Origin: Lachnospiraceae bacterium KGMB03038
GTDB lineage: Bacteria; Bacillota; Clostridia; Lachnospirales; Lachnospiraceae
Assembly: GCA_007361935.1 (NCBI GenBank)
Contig: CP041667.1
Span: 846,001-910,000 of the forward strand
Direction of reading: 5' to 3'
DNA length: 64,000 nt
Shown: positions 26,877 through 35,532 of the stretch, one piece after another
Position numbering within the stretch: position 1 is the stretch's first letter
How the letters are laid out: each line of letters opens with the position of its first letter
The notes under the pieces: generated by a model
The model's input: the letters and a program-made list of their open reading frames with translations, nothing else
Database searches by the model: none
Told to the model about the DNA's origin: nothing
Translations under genes and position numbers: made by a program

Positions 26877-27494
26877 ATGAAAGATAAAGAATTACGCAAG
26901 CTAATCGGTAGCAGGGCAAAACAGCGAAGATTGGAATTAGGATTGAAACAGCCTTATGTAGCTGAAAAGATGGGAGTGACAGCTTCCACCATTCAGAGAT
27001 ATGAAGCCGGAACAATCGACAATACCAAGAAGCTGGTGCTGGATGGACTTTCAGAAGCACTTCATGTATCTGTGGAATGGCTCAAAGGCGAAACAGAGGA
27101 ATACGAAACAGACATTACGGATAAAAGGGAATTACAGATTCGTGATGCAATGAGCAGTATTTTAAACCGTTTACCCTTTGACCTTAATAATGAGGAAGCT
27201 GACTTCTCGAAAGACCTACTGCTACTGATATTACAGGAGTATGAGTTGTTTATGGATTCGTTCCAGTTTGCCTGCAAGAACTTCAAGGGCAACACGGAGA
27301 ATGCAGACATAGCAGCCACCATAGGTTTTGAATCGAATAAGGAATACAACGAAATCATGTTTCTTAGGGAGATTACCCACACAGTCAATGCCTTTAATGA
27401 CATGGCAGATGTGATAAGGCTCTATTCCAAGAAACCGGAAACAGCCACACAGAGGCTTGCAAATCTTTTATCGGAAGATTCCGAATCGGTATAG
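26877..27494 (+). CDS. XRE-family regulator of the element
   Basis: This 205-residue protein has an N-terminal Cro/C1 helix-turn-helix (LKQPYVAEKMGVTASTIQRYE, then LDGLSEALHVSVEWL) and an uncharacterised helical C-terminal part. AGGAGG is 8 bases before the ATG at 26877. It lies divergent from the excisionase gene and just upstream of the integrase, the usual place of the switch controlling excision. The divergent promoter region (26702-26876) contains repeated TTGCATATTGCAATTA / TTGCAAATTGCATTATGCAATT sequence that could be its operator. Confidence 0.85.
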   Translation: MKDKELRKLIGSRAKQRRLELGLKQPYVAEKMGVTASTIQRYEAGTIDNTKKLVLDGLSEALHVSVEWLKGETEEYETDITDKRELQIRDAMSSILNRLPFDLNNEEADFSKDLLLLILQEYELFMDSFQFACKNFKGNTENADIAATIGFESNKEYNEIMFLREITHTVNAFNDMADVIRLYSKKPETATQRLANLLSEDSESV

Positions 27495-27577
27495 TTAGAC
27501 AACCGGAGTTATGATATACTTACACGCAAGAAGCATTTCATCAGTTCCGATTGTCGATATCGAAAGGAGAAACGATT

Positions 27578-28876
27578 ATGGCAAAAGGTTCTGTAAGGAA
27601 AAAAGGCAAGAAATGGTATTACCGCTATTATGTGGAGGATGCCAGTGGTAACTTGGTTCAGAAGGAATGCGTAGGAACAGAAAGTAAGTCGGAAACGGAA
27701 AAACTGCTCCGTAAGGCTATGGAAGAATACGAAAGTAAGAAAATCGTAGCCAAAACGGAGAACATCGCACTGGGAGAGCTTCTGGATGTGTGGGTGGATG
27801 AGGAATTAAAAGTCAGTTCCCTTAGTAATAACACTGTAACCCTTTATCTCGGGGTGGTGAAGATTATTAAGAGACACCCTTTAAGCAAAAGAAAGCTTCG
27901 GACAGTCACAAGTGAACACATGCAGGAATTTATGGATTATTTAAGCTTCGGTGGAACGGCTCCCGATGGTACGGAAGCAAAACCATTAAGCATAGACCGT
28001 ATCCATTCATTTTCAGCAGTGTTACAGAGGGCTTTCCGGTATGCGGTGTTTCCAAAGCAGTATATCAGTTTCAACCCTATGCAGTATGTAGTAATCAGAA
28101 GACCGACGCAGGAAGTGGATTTGTTCGCTACCGAAGATGAAGATTTTTCGCAGGAAAAGACCATTACCCACCAGCAGTACAATGAAATCATAGCTTATCT
28201 TATCAAAAAGAAAAGCTCCTCACTGCTGGCAGTGCAGATAGCATATTATGCAGGTCTGCGAATTGGGGAAGTGACTGGATTATCCTGGGATGACATCAAC
28301 CTTGAAGAACAGTATCTGACGGTGCGTAGGAGCTTAAGCCGGAACAATGCAAGGCATAAGCTGGAGTTAGGACCTACCAAGCGTAAAAAGGTCAGAATCG
28401 TGGATTTTGGCGATACTCTTGCTGAAATCTTACGAAAGGCGAAAAAGGAACAGCACAAGCAACGCTTTCAGTACGGACAGCTTTATCAGAGGAATTACTA
28501 CAAGGAAGTCAGAGAAAAGAACAGAGTTTACTACGAACTGTATTCATTGGACGGAACGCAGGAAGTGCCGGAGGACTACACAGAGATTTCGCTGGTGTGT
28601 GTCAGACAGGACGGAATGTACTTAGGAAGGGAAGCGCTGGACTGGATGTGCAGGTCAATCAGAAAGCACCTGAAAGGATTTGAAAACTTCCACTTCCACT
28701 CATTAAGACACACTTACACAAGCAATCTGTTAGCAAACGGAGCACCACCGAAGGATGTGCAGGAACTCTTGGGACACTCGGCAGTAAGTACCACAATGAA
28801 TATTTACGCCCATGCTACAAGGGAAGCCAAGAAGAATTCAGCAAGGCTTCTTGATAAGGTAGTAGGGAACGATTAA
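27578..28876 (+). CDS. int: Tyrosine recombinase (element integrase)
   Basis: This 432-residue site-specific recombinase starts with the AP2-like arm-binding domain (MAKGSVRKKGKKWYYRYYVED), followed by a core-binding SAM-like domain and the catalytic domain. Catalytic residues are visible: Arg in YYAGLRIGEVTGL, His-x-x-Arg in HSLRHTYTSN, the LLGHSAVSTTMNIY block with its final Tyr. An insertion around residues 285-335 (KEQHKQRFQYGQLYQ region) is typical of Tn916/Tn5801-class Int. GAAAGGAG precedes the ATG at 27578. It is the last gene before the right end. Confidence 0.95.
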   Translation: MAKGSVRKKGKKWYYRYYVEDASGNLVQKECVGTESKSETEKLLRKAMEEYESKKIVAKTENIALGELLDVWVDEELKVSSLSNNTVTLYLGVVKIIKRHPLSKRKLRTVTSEHMQEFMDYLSFGGTAPDGTEAKPLSIDRIHSFSAVLQRAFRYAVFPKQYISFNPMQYVVIRRPTQEVDLFATEDEDFSQEKTITHQQYNEIIAYLIKKKSSSLLAVQIAYYAGLRIGEVTGLSWDDINLEEQYLTVRRSLSRNNARHKLELGPTKRKKVRIVDFGDTLAEILRKAKKEQHKQRFQYGQLYQRNYYKEVREKNRVYYELYSLDGTQEVPEDYTEISLVCVRQDGMYLGREALDWMCRSIRKHLKGFENFHFHSLRHTYTSNLLANGAPPKDVQELLGHSAVSTTMNIYAHATREAKKNSARLLDKVVGND

Positions 28877-28887
28877 AACGAAAACAA

Positions 28888-28935
28888 CACTTTTTCCCTT
28901 ATAGATTCCTCACAAGGGAAAAAATAAGGGAAAAG
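28888..28935. repeat. Right arm-type integrase repeats
   Basis: TTTTTCCCTTAT (inverted) at about 28889-28901 and two direct AAGGGAAAA units at 28913-28935 match the left-end repeat at 19669-19690. Confidence 0.6.
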
Positions 28936-29007
28936 TGCAAATTACATAGATGCTGATGGGCGGGAAAGCCCGTAAATACTGGAAAGTTGAGAAAATACAC
29001 GAGCAAT

Positions 29008-29015
29008 TTTGAATT
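29008..29015. other. Right attachment core (attR)
   Basis: TTTGAATT, identical to 19508-19515, where element DNA changes back to MBOAT coding sequence. Confidence 0.85.
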
Positions 29016-30109
29016 TTATTCTTCCGGTAGATATTCCTTATAAGGAGCTGTCACTTCCTGTCGGAATTTCTTTCTATACATTCCAGACATTATCCTATAT
29101 CATAGATGTGTATAAAGATAATGTGGCCGTACAGAAGAACCTGATCAATTTTGGAACATATATTACGATGTTTCCGCAGCTGATCGCAGGCCCGATCGTG
29201 CGCTATTCGGATATTGAAGGGCAGCTGGAAGAGAGAAAAGTGACGCTCGCCAAATTTGGAAACGGAGCGGCGTGGTTTCTGCGCGGCTTGGGGAAGAAAG
29301 TGCTTTTGGCGAATAATGTGGGAATGGCCTATGATGCGATCGCGGCCCTGCCTCAGGGCGAGATGTCGATGCTGTCAGCCTGGGTGGGATGCGCCGCCTA
29401 TACGTTCCAGATTTATTTTGATTTCAGCGGCTATTCTGATATGGCGATCGGGCTTGGGAAAATGTTCGGGTTTGAATTTATGAAAAACTTTGACTACCCA
29501 TATATTTCCAAAAGTGTGACTGAGTTTTGGAGAAGATGGCATATTTCTCTTGGCACATGGTTCCGAGAATATGTATACATTCCTTTAGGAGGAAATCGGG
29601 TGGGGACCAAGAAGGCGATCCGCAATATTTTTATCGTATGGTTTCTGACTGGTTTCTGGCATGGGGCGGCCTGGAACTTTATTTTCTGGGGCGTATATTA
29701 CGGAGTGCTGCTGCTTTTGGAGAAATATGTATTAAAAGAAGTTTTAGAGCGTGTGCCAGGAATCATCAAACACATCTATACTATGCTTTTCGTGATGGTG
29801 GGCTGGGTATTATTTTTCTCTCCTGGAATGGGAGAAGCGCTTTCTTATATCGGAGTGATGTTTGGAATTGGCGCTGATGGATTTGCGGATGCGGCAGGAA
29901 TTTACTACCTGTATAATTATCTGATCTTATTTGTGATTTCTATTATTTGTTCAGCGCCTTATGCTTATAAAAAATTTCAACAGATTGTGTTTGGCGGCGC
30001 AAAAGGCCGGACGGCCGTGGCAATGGGAGCGTATATGGCGATTTTCCTTCTGTCGCTGGCTTATCTGGTAAACGCGACGTATAATCCATTCTTATATTTT
30101 AGATTTTAA
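29008..30109 (+). pseudogene. MBOAT O-acyltransferase, 3' part (split by mobile element)
   Basis: This is the C-terminal 364 codons of the interrupted MBOAT enzyme. They include LPVGISFYTFQTLSYIIDVY, the conserved WRRWHISLGTWFREYVYIPLGG block and the catalytic-histidine region FLTGFWHGAAWNFIFWG, all intact. An open frame can start at a TTG (29009) created by the attachment core, but no ribosome site precedes it, so a functional product is unlikely while the element is inserted. Precise excision would rejoin it to 19197-19515. Confidence 0.93.
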
Positions 30110-30124
30110 GAGGACTGACGCAAT

Positions 30125-31357
30125 ATGACGCAGAGAGACGAGAAAAGAAGGCAGAGAGAAAAAAGAGGAAGAAAAATCCAGAGCAGATTTTATCGGAGAC
30201 TAGCTAGAGTATTCGGTGTGCTGCTGCTGATTTTTGTTCTGTTAAATATAGTAAAGAGAGATCAGGAATTCTCTGATGAAGAAAACCGAGTGCTTGCAAG
30301 CAGGCCAAAGCTTACTTGGGAGTCGATCAAAAGCGGAGATTTCATGACGGATTTTGAGACCTATGTATCGGATCAGTTTTTTGCTAGGAATCAATGGATT
30401 TCGTTAAAACTCTACGAGGATCGATTCCTTGGAAAGAAAGAATCCAACGGGGTGTATCTTGGAAAGAATGGATATCTGATCGAGAAACCAAGTGAGCCGG
30501 ACTGGAAAAATGTAGAGAGAAATATGGCGGCAATATCAGATTTCGCGGGACGCCACGAGGAGATTCCCACATATATGTGTTTGGCGCCAAATGCGTACTA
30601 TATCTTGGCGGATCATCTGCCAGCCAAGGCGCCGGTCCGGGATCAGGCGGATGATCTGAAAAAGATAAGGGAGATGGAAGGAAGTTCAATAAAAGACATT
30701 GATGTGACTGGCGCGTTACAAAAACACGCAAAAGAGGACATTTATTATAAGACCGACCATCACTGGACCAGTCTTGGGGCCAGATATGCCTTTGAGGAAG
30801 TGGCAGGAGCAATGAAATTGGAAAATATAGAAACGGATTATGCAGTCCATACAGTGGCTAGTGATTTCCAAGGGACTCTTGCATCGAAAAGCGGCTATCA
30901 TGGCTCCAAAGACTTGGTTCAGGTATATCAGCCGAAGAATCAGACGGTAGATTATGTCGTTTCTTATGTAGAAGAGGGGGAGAAATCCACATCTATTTAT
31001 AACAGCAAGTGTCTGAAGGAAAAAGATAAATATACGGTCTTTTTTGGAGGAAATCACGCGCGGATTGATATCAGTACGACTCAGCCGGAGCGAAAGAATC
31101 TTTTGATTTTTAAAGATTCTTACGCAAATTGTTTTGTACAGTTTTTGCTTCCGTATTATCAAAATATTATTATGGTAGATCCGCGATATTATTATGAAAA
31201 TGTAGATAGTCTCGTGGAAAGTTACGGGATTACCGACATTTTGTTTTTGTATAATGTCAATACCTTTGTCACAGATAATTCGCTTGCGGATGTTCTGGCA
31301 GAGGAAGAAACTGCGGAAGAAGCTGCTGCAGAAGAAAATATTACCAACGGAGTATGA
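30125..31357 (+). CDS. DHHW-family acyltransferase-like envelope protein
   Basis: This 410-residue protein has an N-terminal signal anchor (LARVFGVLLLIFVLLNIV) and an external AlgX/AlgJ-like domain. The family-naming DHHW motif is in YYKTDHHWTSLGARYAF near residue 214, and a conserved LLIFKDSYANCF lies near 328. DHHW proteins act with MBOAT membrane acyltransferases to place acyl groups on extracellular polysaccharide. It starts 15 bases after the MBOAT stop and would be its co-transcribed partner. The mobile element now separates it from the promoter of the locus. Confidence 0.88.
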   Translation: MTQRDEKRRQREKRGRKIQSRFYRRLARVFGVLLLIFVLLNIVKRDQEFSDEENRVLASRPKLTWESIKSGDFMTDFETYVSDQFFARNQWISLKLYEDRFLGKKESNGVYLGKNGYLIEKPSEPDWKNVERNMAAISDFAGRHEEIPTYMCLAPNAYYILADHLPAKAPVRDQADDLKKIREMEGSSIKDIDVTGALQKHAKEDIYYKTDHHWTSLGARYAFEEVAGAMKLENIETDYAVHTVASDFQGTLASKSGYHGSKDLVQVYQPKNQTVDYVVSYVEEGEKSTSIYNSKCLKEKDKYTVFFGGNHARIDISTTQPERKNLLIFKDSYANCFVQFLLPYYQNIIMVDPRYYYENVDSLVESYGITDILFLYNVNTFVTDNSLADVLAEEETAEEAAAEENITNGV

Positions 31358-31360
31358 ACG

Positions 31361-32107
31361 ATGGTACGATTGAATAAATACTTAAGTGAAGCCGGCGTAT
31401 GCTCCCGGCGGGAAGCGGACCGCCTGATCCAGGCGGGGCGTGTGACGGTGGACGGACAAAAGGCCGTTCCAGGGATGCAGGTGACAGAGGGCCAGGAAGT
31501 CAGGATCGGGAAAAAGCTGGTGGCCGGCAGGGAGGATAAAGTCGTGCTGGCTTTCTATAAGCCGGCGGGGATCGTGTGTACGGAAGACCGCAGAGAGAGG
31601 AAAAGCACGGCAAGGTTCCTGGATTATCCGGTCAGAGTCACTTACGCCGGACGGCTGGACAAGGATTCCGAAGGCCTTCTGATCATGACCAACGACGGGG
31701 ATCTGATCAACCGTATGATGCGGGCCCGGTATTTCCATGAAAAAGAGTATCAGGTGACGGTAGATCGGCCGATAACGGAAGAATTCCTGGAAGGCATGAG
31801 AAAGGGAGTCCATATCAAGGACAAAGAGAAGGGATTGGATGCCATGACCAGGCCCTGCCCGGTGGAAAAGATTGGGAAATATACCTTCCGCATCATACTC
31901 ACGCAGGGACTTAACCGGCAGATCCGCCGGATGTGCCAGGTATTTGGATATCAGGTAAAGAAATTGGTAAGAGTAAGGATCATGAATATTAAATTAGGCA
32001 GTCTGAAGCCGGGGCAATTCCGGCCGCTGACTGAGGAAGAGGCCAGAGAATTATATGAACAGACAGAAACAAAAACGGATGCAGGAGTTGGTAGAACTTC
32101 TGAATAA
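31361..32107 (+). CDS. RsuA/RluB/RluF-family rRNA pseudouridine synthase
   Basis: This 248-residue enzyme isomerises uridine to pseudouridine in rRNA. The N-terminal S4 RNA-binding domain (RLNKYLSEAGVCSRREADRLI) is followed by the synthase domain with the catalytic-aspartate motif AGRLDKDSEGLLIMTNDG. The late LTQGLNRQIRRMCQVFGY block is typical of the RluF subgroup, which modifies 23S rRNA. It starts 3 bases after the DHHW stop and overlaps the ligase gene by 53 bases, an unusually long overlap. Confidence 0.92.
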   Translation: MVRLNKYLSEAGVCSRREADRLIQAGRVTVDGQKAVPGMQVTEGQEVRIGKKLVAGREDKVVLAFYKPAGIVCTEDRRERKSTARFLDYPVRVTYAGRLDKDSEGLLIMTNDGDLINRMMRARYFHEKEYQVTVDRPITEEFLEGMRKGVHIKDKEKGLDAMTRPCPVEKIGKYTFRIILTQGLNRQIRRMCQVFGYQVKKLVRVRIMNIKLGSLKPGQFRPLTEEEARELYEQTETKTDAGVGRTSE

Positions 32108-34010
32108 AGCGGGGAAAGCCTACTATCAGGATGCCCAGGAGATCATGAGCAACTATGAGTATGACAGCCTGTACGACGAGCTTGTGGAGCTGGAAAAGGA
32201 GCTTGGAATCACGCTGTCAGACAGCCCCACAGTGAATGTAGGCTATGAGGTTTTGAGCGAACTGCCCAAGGAGCGGCACGAAGAGCCTATGCTTTCTCTG
32301 GATAAAACCAAGGAGGCGGAGGGCTTAAAAGACTTCCTGGGAGATCAGAAAGGATTGCTGTCCTGGAAGATGGACGGCCTGACCATCGTTCTGACTTATC
32401 AGGGCGGAGAACTGGTAAAGGCGGTCACCAGAGGAAATGGGGAAGTTGGCGAGGTGATCACCAACAATGCCAGAGTGTTCCGCAATATCCCGCTGAAGAT
32501 CAGCTATCAGGGGGAGCTGATCCTTAGGGGAGAGGCTGTGATCGGCTACAAGGATTTTGAGCGGATCAACGAGGAGATCACAGACGTTCAGGCGAAATAC
32601 AAGAACCCAAGGAATCTGTGCAGCGGGTCTGTCCGCCAGCTCAACAATGAGATCACAGCAAAAAGAAATGTGCGGTTTTTTGCCTTTGCGCTGGTACGGG
32701 CGGCGGGAGTAGATTTCCATAACTCCAGGGCTTCCCAGATGGAATGGCTGGAGCAAGAAGGGTTCGAGACGGTGGAATACCATGAAGTTACCAGAGAGAC
32801 GGTGGAGGCGGAAGTTATTAAATTTTCCGAAAAAATCGCGAAGAATGATTTCCCCTCAGACGGACTCGTGTTAATATATGATGATATAGAGTATGGCCAG
32901 TCTCTGGGACGCACAGCCAAGTTCCCAAGAGATTCCATTGCGTTTAAATGGGCGGATGAAACCTGCAGGACCAAGCTTCTGGAGATCGAGTGGAGCCCTT
33001 CCAGGACAGGGCTTATCAATCCGGTGGCCATATTTGAACCCGTGGAGCTGGAAGGCACCACCGTGAGCCGGGCCAGCGTCCATAACATCAGCATCATGGA
33101 AGAGTTGGAGCTGGGCGTAGGAGATGAGATCGAGGTATATAAGGCCAATATGATCATCCCGCAGATCGCCCGGAACCTGACCAGAAGCGGAGTCAGGGAC
33201 ATTCCGGAAGTCTGTCCGGTCTGCCAGGGCAGGACAAAGATCCGGCAGGAGGGAAACGCAAAGACCCTCTACTGTACCAACCCGGACTGCCAGGCGAAAC
33301 ATGTGAAGGCGTTTACCCTCTTTGTCAGCAGAGACGCAATGAACATCGAAGGCCTCTCGGAATCCACGCTGGAGAAATTTATTTCCCGCGGATTTATCCG
33401 GGAATACGCAGACATCTTCCACCTGGACCGGCATCAGGAAGAGATAAAGACCATGGACGGTTTTGGAGAGAAATCTTACAATAACCTGGCGGCCAGCATT
33501 GAAAAAGCAAGGAGTACGACGCTGCCTAGAGTGATCTACGGTCTGGGGATCGCCAATATCGGACTTGCCAACGCCAAGATGATCTGCAAGTATTTTGATC
33601 ACGACCTTGCGCGGATGCTGGCGGCAGACGCGGAAGAGCTGAGCGGGATCTCCGGGATCGGAGGCGTGATCGCGGGAGCTTTTGTAGAATATTTTGCCGA
33701 TCCGGTCCATGTAGAGCGGCTGGAACGTCTCATGAAAGAACTGACCATCGAAGAAGAGGAAGGAACAGGAGCGGCCCAGACGCTGGAGGGAAAGACCTTT
33801 GTGATCACCGGAAGCGTGGAACATTTCGCTAACCGGGGAGAGGTAAAGGCGCTGATCGAAAGCCTTGGAGGAAAGGTGACGGGTTCTGTTACGTCTAAGA
33901 CAGATTACCTGATCAATAATGACGTGACTTCCACATCATCGAAGAATAAAAAGGCCAGAGAGCTTGGGATTCCTATTATCTCGGAGGATGAATTCCTGAA
34001 GATGACGTAA
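32055..34010 (+). CDS. NAD-dependent DNA ligase, divergent LigA paralogue
   Basis: This 651-residue protein has the full LigA layout. There is an Ia region (SNYEYDSLYDELVELE), an adenylation domain with the nucleophilic lysine in SWKMDG near residue 105, an OB fold, a four-cysteine zinc finger (CPVCQG ... LYCTNPDC), helix-hairpin-helix motifs and a C-terminal BRCT domain (KTFVITGSVEHFANRGEV). Differences from canonical LigA: RGDG..GED reads RGNGEVGEV, and motif IV (normally DGVVIKV) reads DGLVLIYD, so its lysine is missing. Motif V (SIAFKW) is kept. It is probably a second, specialised ligase rather than the replicative one. Confidence 0.9.
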   Translation: MNRQKQKRMQELVELLNKAGKAYYQDAQEIMSNYEYDSLYDELVELEKELGITLSDSPTVNVGYEVLSELPKERHEEPMLSLDKTKEAEGLKDFLGDQKGLLSWKMDGLTIVLTYQGGELVKAVTRGNGEVGEVITNNARVFRNIPLKISYQGELILRGEAVIGYKDFERINEEITDVQAKYKNPRNLCSGSVRQLNNEITAKRNVRFFAFALVRAAGVDFHNSRASQMEWLEQEGFETVEYHEVTRETVEAEVIKFSEKIAKNDFPSDGLVLIYDDIEYGQSLGRTAKFPRDSIAFKWADETCRTKLLEIEWSPSRTGLINPVAIFEPVELEGTTVSRASVHNISIMEELELGVGDEIEVYKANMIIPQIARNLTRSGVRDIPEVCPVCQGRTKIRQEGNAKTLYCTNPDCQAKHVKAFTLFVSRDAMNIEGLSESTLEKFISRGFIREYADIFHLDRHQEEIKTMDGFGEKSYNNLAASIEKARSTTLPRVIYGLGIANIGLANAKMICKYFDHDLARMLAADAEELSGISGIGGVIAGAFVEYFADPVHVERLERLMKELTIEEEEGTGAAQTLEGKTFVITGSVEHFANRGEVKALIESLGGKVTGSVTSKTDYLINNDVTSTSSKNKKARELGIPIISEDEFLKMT

Positions 34011-34042
34011 GGAGAAAGGCCTTTAGAAAGAAGGGATTGAAC

Positions 34043-35476
34043 ATGTCTGAGAAAGAAAACAGAAATGAACAGGAAATAGAGAAAGCAGAAAACGTACAGG
34101 GTGTCGTAGAAGAGCAGGACAAGGACGACAATGAATATGAGAAGGTCTGCTTTATCTGCCGGCGGCCGGAGAGCGTGGCCGGGAAGATGATCGACCTTCC
34201 GAACAATATCTGTGTGTGCCGGGACTGTATGCAGAAGAGCTTTGACGCCATGACCAGCGGGCAGGTAGATTACTCCCAGCTTATGAATAATCTGCCCCCT
34301 GGAGTACAGTTTATGAACTTATCGGATCTGGAACAGTCGGTGCCGAAACAGCAGAAGGTCAAGAAGAAAAAAGAGGGAGAAGAAAGAGTTCCCCTGGTAG
34401 ACCTGAAAAATCTGCCGGCGCCCCACAAGATCAAGGCTCAGTTAGACGAGTATGTGGTGGGGCAGGAATATGCCAAGAAAGCCATGTCTGTAGCAGTTTA
34501 CAACCACTACAAGCGGGTGGCCACAGACACGATGGACGACATCGAGATCGAGAAGTCTAATATGCTGATGATCGGTCCTACAGGATCTGGCAAGACCTAT
34601 CTGGTCAAGACCCTGGCCAAGCTTCTGGATGTGCCCCTGGCGATCACGGACGCCACTTCGCTTACGGAAGCAGGCTACATAGGAGACGATATTGAGAGCG
34701 TAGTTTCCAAGCTTTTAGCGGCGGCGGATAATGACGTTGAGAAGGCGGAGCAGGGGATCATTTTCATTGACGAGATCGATAAGATCGCCAAAAAGAGAAA
34801 TTCAAACCAGCGGGATGTCAGCGGAGAATCTGTCCAGCAGGGAATGCTGAAACTCCTGGAGGGAAGCGACGTAGAGGTGCCGGTGGGCGCCAACAGTAAA
34901 AACGCGATGGTGCCGCTGACCACCGTGAATACAAGAAATATTCTGTTCATCTGCGGCGGCGCGTTCCCGGATCTGGAAGGCATCATCAAGGAACGGCTGA
35001 CCAAACAGTCCTCCATAGGATTTGGCGCTGACCTGAAGGACAAATATGATAAGGATAAAACGATCCTGGAGAAAGTGACTGTAGAAGATCTCCGGAATTT
35101 TGGAATGATCCCGGAATTCCTGGGGCGGCTTCCTATTATCTTCACCTTGCAGGGAATGAATGAAGACATGCTGGTGAAGATTTTAAAAGAACCAAAGAAC
35201 GCGATCTTGAAGCAGTACCAGAAACTCCTGGCGTTAGACGAAGTGAAGCTGGATTTTGAAGAAGAAGCGCTGGAGGCGATCGCTAAGAAGGCAATGAAAA
35301 AGGATACTGGGGCCAGAGCTTTGAGGGCTATCATTGAGGAATTTATGCTGGATATCATGTATGAGATCCCCAAAGACGATAATATCGGCCAGGTGACGAT
35401 CACCAAGGATTACGTTGAGGGAACAGGAGGCCCGATCATCACGCTGCGGGGACAGCAGGTGGCCAGACTTCCGTAA
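34043..35476 (+). CDS. ClpX-like AAA+ unfoldase, divergent paralogue
   Basis: This 477-residue protein is about 60 longer than typical ClpX. An acidic N-terminal extension precedes the zinc-binding domain (CFICRR ... CVCRDC). The AAA+ module has Walker A GPTGSGKT, Walker B IIFIDEIDKI, pore loop GYIG (usually GYVG), arginine finger IPEFLGRLP and the ClpP-docking IGF loop (QSSIGFGADL). The RKH loop, which contacts ssrA-tag ends in ClpX, is replaced by GANSKNAMVPLTTVN. It should still dock on ClpP but with changed substrate choice. No clpP is nearby. The ATG at 34043 was chosen for its AAGGGA site. Confidence 0.88.
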   Translation: MSEKENRNEQEIEKAENVQGVVEEQDKDDNEYEKVCFICRRPESVAGKMIDLPNNICVCRDCMQKSFDAMTSGQVDYSQLMNNLPPGVQFMNLSDLEQSVPKQQKVKKKKEGEERVPLVDLKNLPAPHKIKAQLDEYVVGQEYAKKAMSVAVYNHYKRVATDTMDDIEIEKSNMLMIGPTGSGKTYLVKTLAKLLDVPLAITDATSLTEAGYIGDDIESVVSKLLAAADNDVEKAEQGIIFIDEIDKIAKKRNSNQRDVSGESVQQGMLKLLEGSDVEVPVGANSKNAMVPLTTVNTRNILFICGGAFPDLEGIIKERLTKQSSIGFGADLKDKYDKDKTILEKVTVEDLRNFGMIPEFLGRLPIIFTLQGMNEDMLVKILKEPKNAILKQYQKLLALDEVKLDFEEEALEAIAKKAMKKDTGARALRAIIEEFMLDIMYEIPKDDNIGQVTITKDYVEGTGGPIITLRGQQVARLP

Positions 35477-35532
35477 GGAATATCTGAAATATTACACCTC
35501 ATATACTTACAAAAAGTATATGGGGTGTTTTT

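Larger units (their letters stand above)
19508..29015. mobile_element. 9.5 kb integrative mobilizable element in the MBOAT gene
   Basis: The element is bounded by identical 8-mers TTTGAATT (19508-19515 and 29008-29015), spaced exactly 9500 bp. It carries, left to right, a small DUF6061-like gene, a decayed gene, an ABC transporter with a linked XRE regulator, a MobA/MobL relaxase, a hairpin-rich probable oriT, an excisionase-like gene, a second XRE regulator and a tyrosine integrase next to the right end. There are no type IV secretion genes, so transfer would need a helper. GTATTTT motifs in inverted orientation sit about 10 bp inside each end, and AAGGGAAAAA repeats a little further in are candidate integrase sites. 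Its transporter genes look more AT-rich than the host flanks. Confidence 0.92.

Noticed and set aside
29009..30109. MBOAT 3' part as an independent gene starting at TTG
   Set aside because: The TTG belongs to the attachment core, has no ribosome site, and the N-terminal spans are missing.
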